From contig NZ_JAWQJT010000001.1 in assembly GCF_033441515.1 (NCBI RefSeq), forward strand, positions 3,596,001 to 3,660,000: a stretch of DNA of 64,000 bases, given 5' to 3'. The position numbers and the translations under genes are program-made. Every line of letters starts with the position of its first letter. Position 1 is the stretch's first letter. This document shows, piece after piece, positions 61,464 to 64,000 of this stretch. The DNA is from Amycolatopsis solani. Lineage in GTDB: Bacteria > Actinomycetota > Actinomycetes > Mycobacteriales > Pseudonocardiaceae. The notes beneath the pieces were generated by a model. It searched no databases. It saw only the letters and a list, made by a program, of their open reading frames with translations, and was not told the origin of the DNA.

Positions 61464-62207
61464 ATGGATTCTCTGCATTCCGAACCGGCGGTGGTGATCA
61501 CGCGGGTGGCGGAGCACCAATGGCACGCACTGTCGGACGACCGCGTGGTCGGCCGCGGCGAAGCATCCCCGCGCCCCGACGGCCGGTTGTTCCTCAGCAT
61601 CGACACATGGCACGACGCGGATTTCGCGCGTCTCGCCGGTGCGATGCTCCCCGCCCTGCCTCGGCCGCTGTACACGGTGGTCGACGAGGCCGACGGCGAG
61701 TTGAAGTCCCACTGGGAGCGGGCCGGTTTCACGACCCGGCGGCGTGAGTGGGAGTACGTCGTGCCCACTTCATCGGCGTCTCTCCCGCCGGGGGTGACCA
61801 TCTCGCCGGCGACCGACCCGGACCTGTTGCGCTCCCTCGACGACGTCGTCCGTGCGGAGGTGGCGGCTTCGGTCGGGTGGAGTTCGATGCCCGCCGAGGT
61901 GCTGCGCCCGGGTTTTCTTGACTTGTCGAAGTACGTCGTGGCTTCGGAGTCCGGCCGGTACGTCGGGTTGGTCCGTTTGGGACCGGTGCGCCACCAGACC
62001 CGGATCGGGCTGCTCGTGGTCCGGTCGGATTGCCAGCGTCGCGGAATCGGGCGGGCGTTGTCGACCTTCGTGCTGGATTTCCTGTGGGGTAAGGGAGTCT
62101 CGTCGGTTTCTTTCGAGGTCGATTCGACCAACGCGGCGGCGATGGCGTTGGCTGACGGTGCCGGGGCACGCCGAGTGGGCAGCACCGTCGAACTGGTGGT
62201 GCGCTGA
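61464..62207 (+). CDS. GNAT-family N-acetyltransferase, two-domain
   Basis: 247 residues. The first 100 or so are an atypical N-terminal half; the C-terminal GNAT core has [20 protein letters not shown] (acetyl-CoA loop QRRGIG) and [20 protein letters not shown]. The ATG has AAAGG upstream, weaker than that of the leader peptide. The stop TGA overlaps the infA ATG by one base (TGATG). Substrate unknown; coupling to an initiation factor hints at a translation-related target, which is inference. Confidence 0.88.
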   Translation: MDSLHSEPAVVITRVAEHQWHALSDDRVVGRGEASPRPDGRLFLSIDTWHDADFARLAGAMLPALPRPLYTVVDEADGELKSHWERAGFTTRRREWEYVVPTSSASLPPGVTISPATDPDLLRSLDDVVRAEVAASVGWSSMPAEVLRPGFLDLSKYVVASESGRYVGLVRLGPVRHQTRIGLLVVRSDCQRRGIGRALSTFVLDFLWGKGVSSVSFEVDSTNAAAMALADGAGARRVGSTVELVVR

Positions 62208-62428
62208 TGGGCGGCAAGGGAGGGATTGAGGTCGAGGGCACGGTGCTGGAGTGCCTTCGGGACGCGACTTTCCGCGTGGAGCTGGAGAACGGGCACAAGG
62301 TGCTCGCGCACATCAGCGGGAAGATCCGGAAGAACTACATCAAGATCCTGCCGTTCGACCGGGTGCTGGTGGAGCTGAGCCCTTATGACCTGAACCGCGG
62401 GCGGATCCTGTTCAGGTACCGGAATTGA
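62207..62428 (+). CDS. infA: Translation initiation factor IF-1 paralog
   Basis: 73 residues, a single S1/OB fold. [60 protein letters not shown] and ILFRYRN match IF-1 throughout, with all the conserved basic positions. The usual housekeeping copy in actinobacteria begins MAKKDG and sits near rpmJ-rpsM; this one begins MGGKGG and is coupled to an acetyltransferase, so it is probably a second, specialised IF-1. IF-1 binds the ribosomal A site during initiation. Confidence 0.93.
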   Translation: MGGKGGIEVEGTVLECLRDATFRVELENGHKVLAHISGKIRKNYIKILPFDRVLVELSPYDLNRGRILFRYRN

Positions 62429-62433
62429 GCCGC

Positions 62434-62465
62434 CGCCGTCGCCGGGCTCCGGCCTGGCGACGGCG
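62434..62465. terminator. Terminator hairpin after infA
   Basis: A 10-bp stem (CGCCGTCGCC 62434-62443 with GGCGACGGCG 62456-62465) and 12-base loop, six bases past the infA stop and 13 bases from the convergent small gene. Probably bidirectional. Confidence 0.7.
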
Positions 62466-62478
62466 CCACCGGGCTGGT

Positions 62479-62676
62479 TCAGTGCATCCCTTCGACGACG
62501 CTCACGATGTGCTGGGGGTTGATCGTCCGCGGATTGCCGGGCTGCTTGAAACCCATCGGGAGGGTGATCAGCCCGTCGGTCTTGAGCGCGTTGTCCACCA
62601 GCTGCACGAGCTTGCGGAACTCGACGAGCACGCGGTAGGTGGTCCCGTTCGTCATTTCGACCTGGTTGAACGACAT
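62479..62676 (-). CDS. Hypothetical small protein
   Basis: 65 residues, family unknown: MSFNQVEMTNGTTYRVLVEF, RKLVQLVDNALKTDGLITLP, MGFKQPGNPRTINPQHIVSV. ATG 62674-62676 has AGGAAAGG upstream. The pattern of alternating hydrophobic residues suggests a small beta-rich domain. Codon usage looks like a real gene. Confidence 0.65.
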   Translation of the reverse strand: MSFNQVEMTNGTTYRVLVEFRKLVQLVDNALKTDGLITLPMGFKQPGNPRTINPQHIVSVVEGMH

Positions 62677-62776
62677 CGTCCGGCCCTTTCCTCGGTGATT
62701 CGACCGGACTAGGTCGGGTGCCGCGGATGCGTTGTTACAGAACGTCGTTCAAGCCGACGCGGAATCGATCCCGGCG

Positions 62777-63238
62777 TCAGTATTCGTTCTTGATCACGAA
62801 GTAAGACCCCCGGATGGTTCCGGCCAGCTTCGACTTCTGCCGCGCGAACTTGAACGACTCCAGCTCCGAAGGCACCTCCATCCCCTCCGAAAGCTTGAAC
62901 CCCACCGCCCGCTTCCCGGACTCCTCGAGCGTGTACATCACGTTGATCGACAGCCCGCTCTCGTAGAACACGTACGCCATCCGGATCCCGTCGACCTCGA
63001 ACTCGGTCGCCTCGAGAGCCGGGGACGAAACGACGATCCCGCGTTCCTCCGACAGGATCCGGTGCACCCACTCGACCGTCGAGGGCACCTCGCTCGCGGG
63101 GTCCACCGTGAACACGTGGTCGTACTTGTTCTTGAAGTACCGGGCCTCGTTCGCGCGCAGGCCGGCGAGGGCGTCCGCGACCGGGGAGGACTCCAGGCCG
63201 GTGGTCGATACGGTGCCGAAGTCGACGGTGTGGGGCAT
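62777..63238 (-). CDS. Hypothetical protein
   Basis: 153 residues, not recognised. ATG 63236-63238 has GGAGGATC eight bases upstream, a strong site. The sequence is soluble and rich in charged residues (FKNKYDHVFTVDPASEVPST, YVFYESGLSINVMYTLEESG, GSYFVIKNEY at the end). It is a separate unit from the dienelactone hydrolase 53 bp upstream on the same strand and may be co-transcribed with it. Confidence 0.7.
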   Translation of the reverse strand: MPHTVDFGTVSTTGLESSPVADALAGLRANEARYFKNKYDHVFTVDPASEVPSTVEWVHRILSEERGIVVSSPALEATEFEVDGIRMAYVFYESGLSINVMYTLEESGKRAVGFKLSEGMEVPSELESFKFARQKSKLAGTIRGSYFVIKNEY

Positions 63239-63291
63239 GGCGGGATCCTCCAAGTCTCGGTGTGACGAAGGTAGACCACGACGCAAGCCGG

Positions 63292-63954
63292 TCACGCCGG
63301 CAGCGTGCGCCGCAAGAACTCCGTGGTCAGGGTCCATGCCCGGGCGGCTGCCTCCGGGTGGTGGAACATCGGGGCCACGTGGTTGTGGAACGCGTGGCCG
63401 GCCTCCTCCTGCACGTGGATCTCCGCGCCCGGGTGCGCAGCCACCGCGGACTCCACGACAGCCACGTCCGCGCGCGGGATGTACGGGTCCTTCCCGCCGA
63501 AGTGGAACTGGATCGGGCACGTCACCCGGGAAAGCTCGCCGATCGACGCTGCCACCGTCGAGCCGTAGAACGACACCGCCGTGTCCGGGGCGCCTTCGGC
63601 CGCGGCCGCGAACGCCAGTGACCCGCCCAGGCAGAAGCCCAGCACGCCGACGCCGCCGGTCACCGTCGGCAGCGCACGCAGGTGGGCCACCGTCTCCAGC
63701 ACGTCCGCCAGGCCCAGCTCCGGGTCGAACGACGCGGCCACCTCCATCGACGCCGCGACGCCCGCCTCGTCGTGCGTCGACGACCAGCCCGGGGCGATCC
63801 TGCGGAACAGCTCCGGGATCGCCACCACGTAACCCGCCGCCGCCAGGTCCGCGGCCACCGAGCGCAGGTAGTCGTCCAAGCCGAAGATCTCCTGGATCAG
63901 CACCAGGCCGGGGCCGCGGCCGGACGGGGGGTGCCAGATCGGGAGGTCGGTCAT
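63292..63954 (-). CDS. Dienelactone hydrolase-family protein
   Basis: 220 residues, alpha/beta-hydrolase. QEIFGLDDYLRSVAADLAAA is the family start; the nucleophile Cys is in VGVLGFCLGGSLAFA; Asp in FHFGGKDPYIPRADV; His in EEAGHAFHNHV. Chlorocatechol-pathway enzymes belong here, but most actinobacterial members have unknown esters. The ATG overlaps the upstream gene stop by ATGA. Confidence 0.92.
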   Translation of the reverse strand: MTDLPIWHPPSGRGPGLVLIQEIFGLDDYLRSVAADLAAAGYVVAIPELFRRIAPGWSSTHDEAGVAASMEVAASFDPELGLADVLETVAHLRALPTVTGGVGVLGFCLGGSLAFAAAAEGAPDTAVSFYGSTVAASIGELSRVTCPIQFHFGGKDPYIPRADVAVVESAVAAHPGAEIHVQEEAGHAFHNHVAPMFHHPEAAARAWTLTTEFLRRTLPA

Positions 63955-64000
63955 CGCAGCGTCCTTTCCAGGATGTCGGCGACCAGCGCGGCCTGGTGGC
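63951..64000 (-). CDS. 3' end of a gene continuing beyond the window
   Basis: On the minus strand the last 16 codons before a TGA at 63951-63953 read HQAALVADILERTLR-stop, a coherent helical end. The stop overlaps the dienelactone hydrolase ATG by ATGA, the coupling seen for real operons elsewhere in this window. Nothing can be said about function. Confidence 0.55.
   Translation of the reverse strand, partial: HQAALVADILERTLR

Noticed and set aside
1..64000. tRNA or rRNA genes
   Set aside because: None was recognised by eye; a tRNAscan run would be decisive.

Overview
The window is high-GC actinobacterial DNA, most likely from Amycolatopsis or a close relative in the Pseudonocardiaceae. This rests on very GC-rich coding DNA with many GTG starts, an EmbA/B/C-type arabinosyltransferase (arabinogalactan cell wall), an aerobic-type cobalamin pathway laid out as in mycobacteria, paired P450/ferredoxin genes, and probable leaderless promoters (TANNNT about 7 nt before a start codon). 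Genus is inferred; no rRNA or tRNA gene was seen.

Region 1 (1-22.5 kb) is a cobalamin locus. It opens inside a CobI-CobJ fusion. A 1.5-kb segment follows, bounded by 98-bp direct repeats that copy the 3' end of the neighbouring emb gene. Then come emb and the minus-strand operon cobL-cobM-oxidoreductase-cobK-bluB, each gene overlapping the next by ATGA or GTGA. The plus-strand operon is Mg-chelatase-like ChlID-cobO-cobB-cobC. Next are a VOC protein, cobS with a WYL regulator, a 30-bp minisatellite, cobU-cobT, cobD-cobQ, and a cbtB-cbtA cobalt transporter behind a cobalamin riboswitch. Together these cover most steps from precorrin-2 to adenosylcobalamin; cobN, cobG and cobH are not in the window.

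Region 2 (22.5-39.5 kb) holds a ROK kinase and DeoR regulator, a secreted ricin-type lectin, an ArsR-like regulator, a TetR/SDR pair with tandem operators, glutamate synthase (gltB, gltD), a YigZ protein, and a secreted GH92 mannosidase behind tandem LacI-type operators. Region 3 (39.5-46 kb) is a branched-chain amino acid module: an Lrp regulator, a Leu/Val dehydrogenase and a livFGHMJ-type ABC importer. Region 4 (46-52.6 kb) has a PHP phosphoesterase, a two-component system, a large FAD/Fe-S dehydrogenase and an APH-like kinase. Region 5 (52.6-56.7 kb) has two P450-ferredoxin cassettes diverging from a control region with two different operators. Region 6 (56.7-64 kb) has mtnA, RidA, a PIG-L deacetylase and DinB protein sharing a mirror-symmetric promoter, a Fpg/Nei glycosylase, VOC, a GNAT-infA operon with a probable leader-peptide attenuator, small unknown proteins and a dienelactone hydrolase.

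Two families of dispersed palindromes punctuate the window. Family 1 (five copies of a roughly 46-bp hairpin) varies in a compensated way and supplies the Ser-stop end of five different proteins. Family 2 (GAATGASTCATTC) clusters in gene-free gaps.
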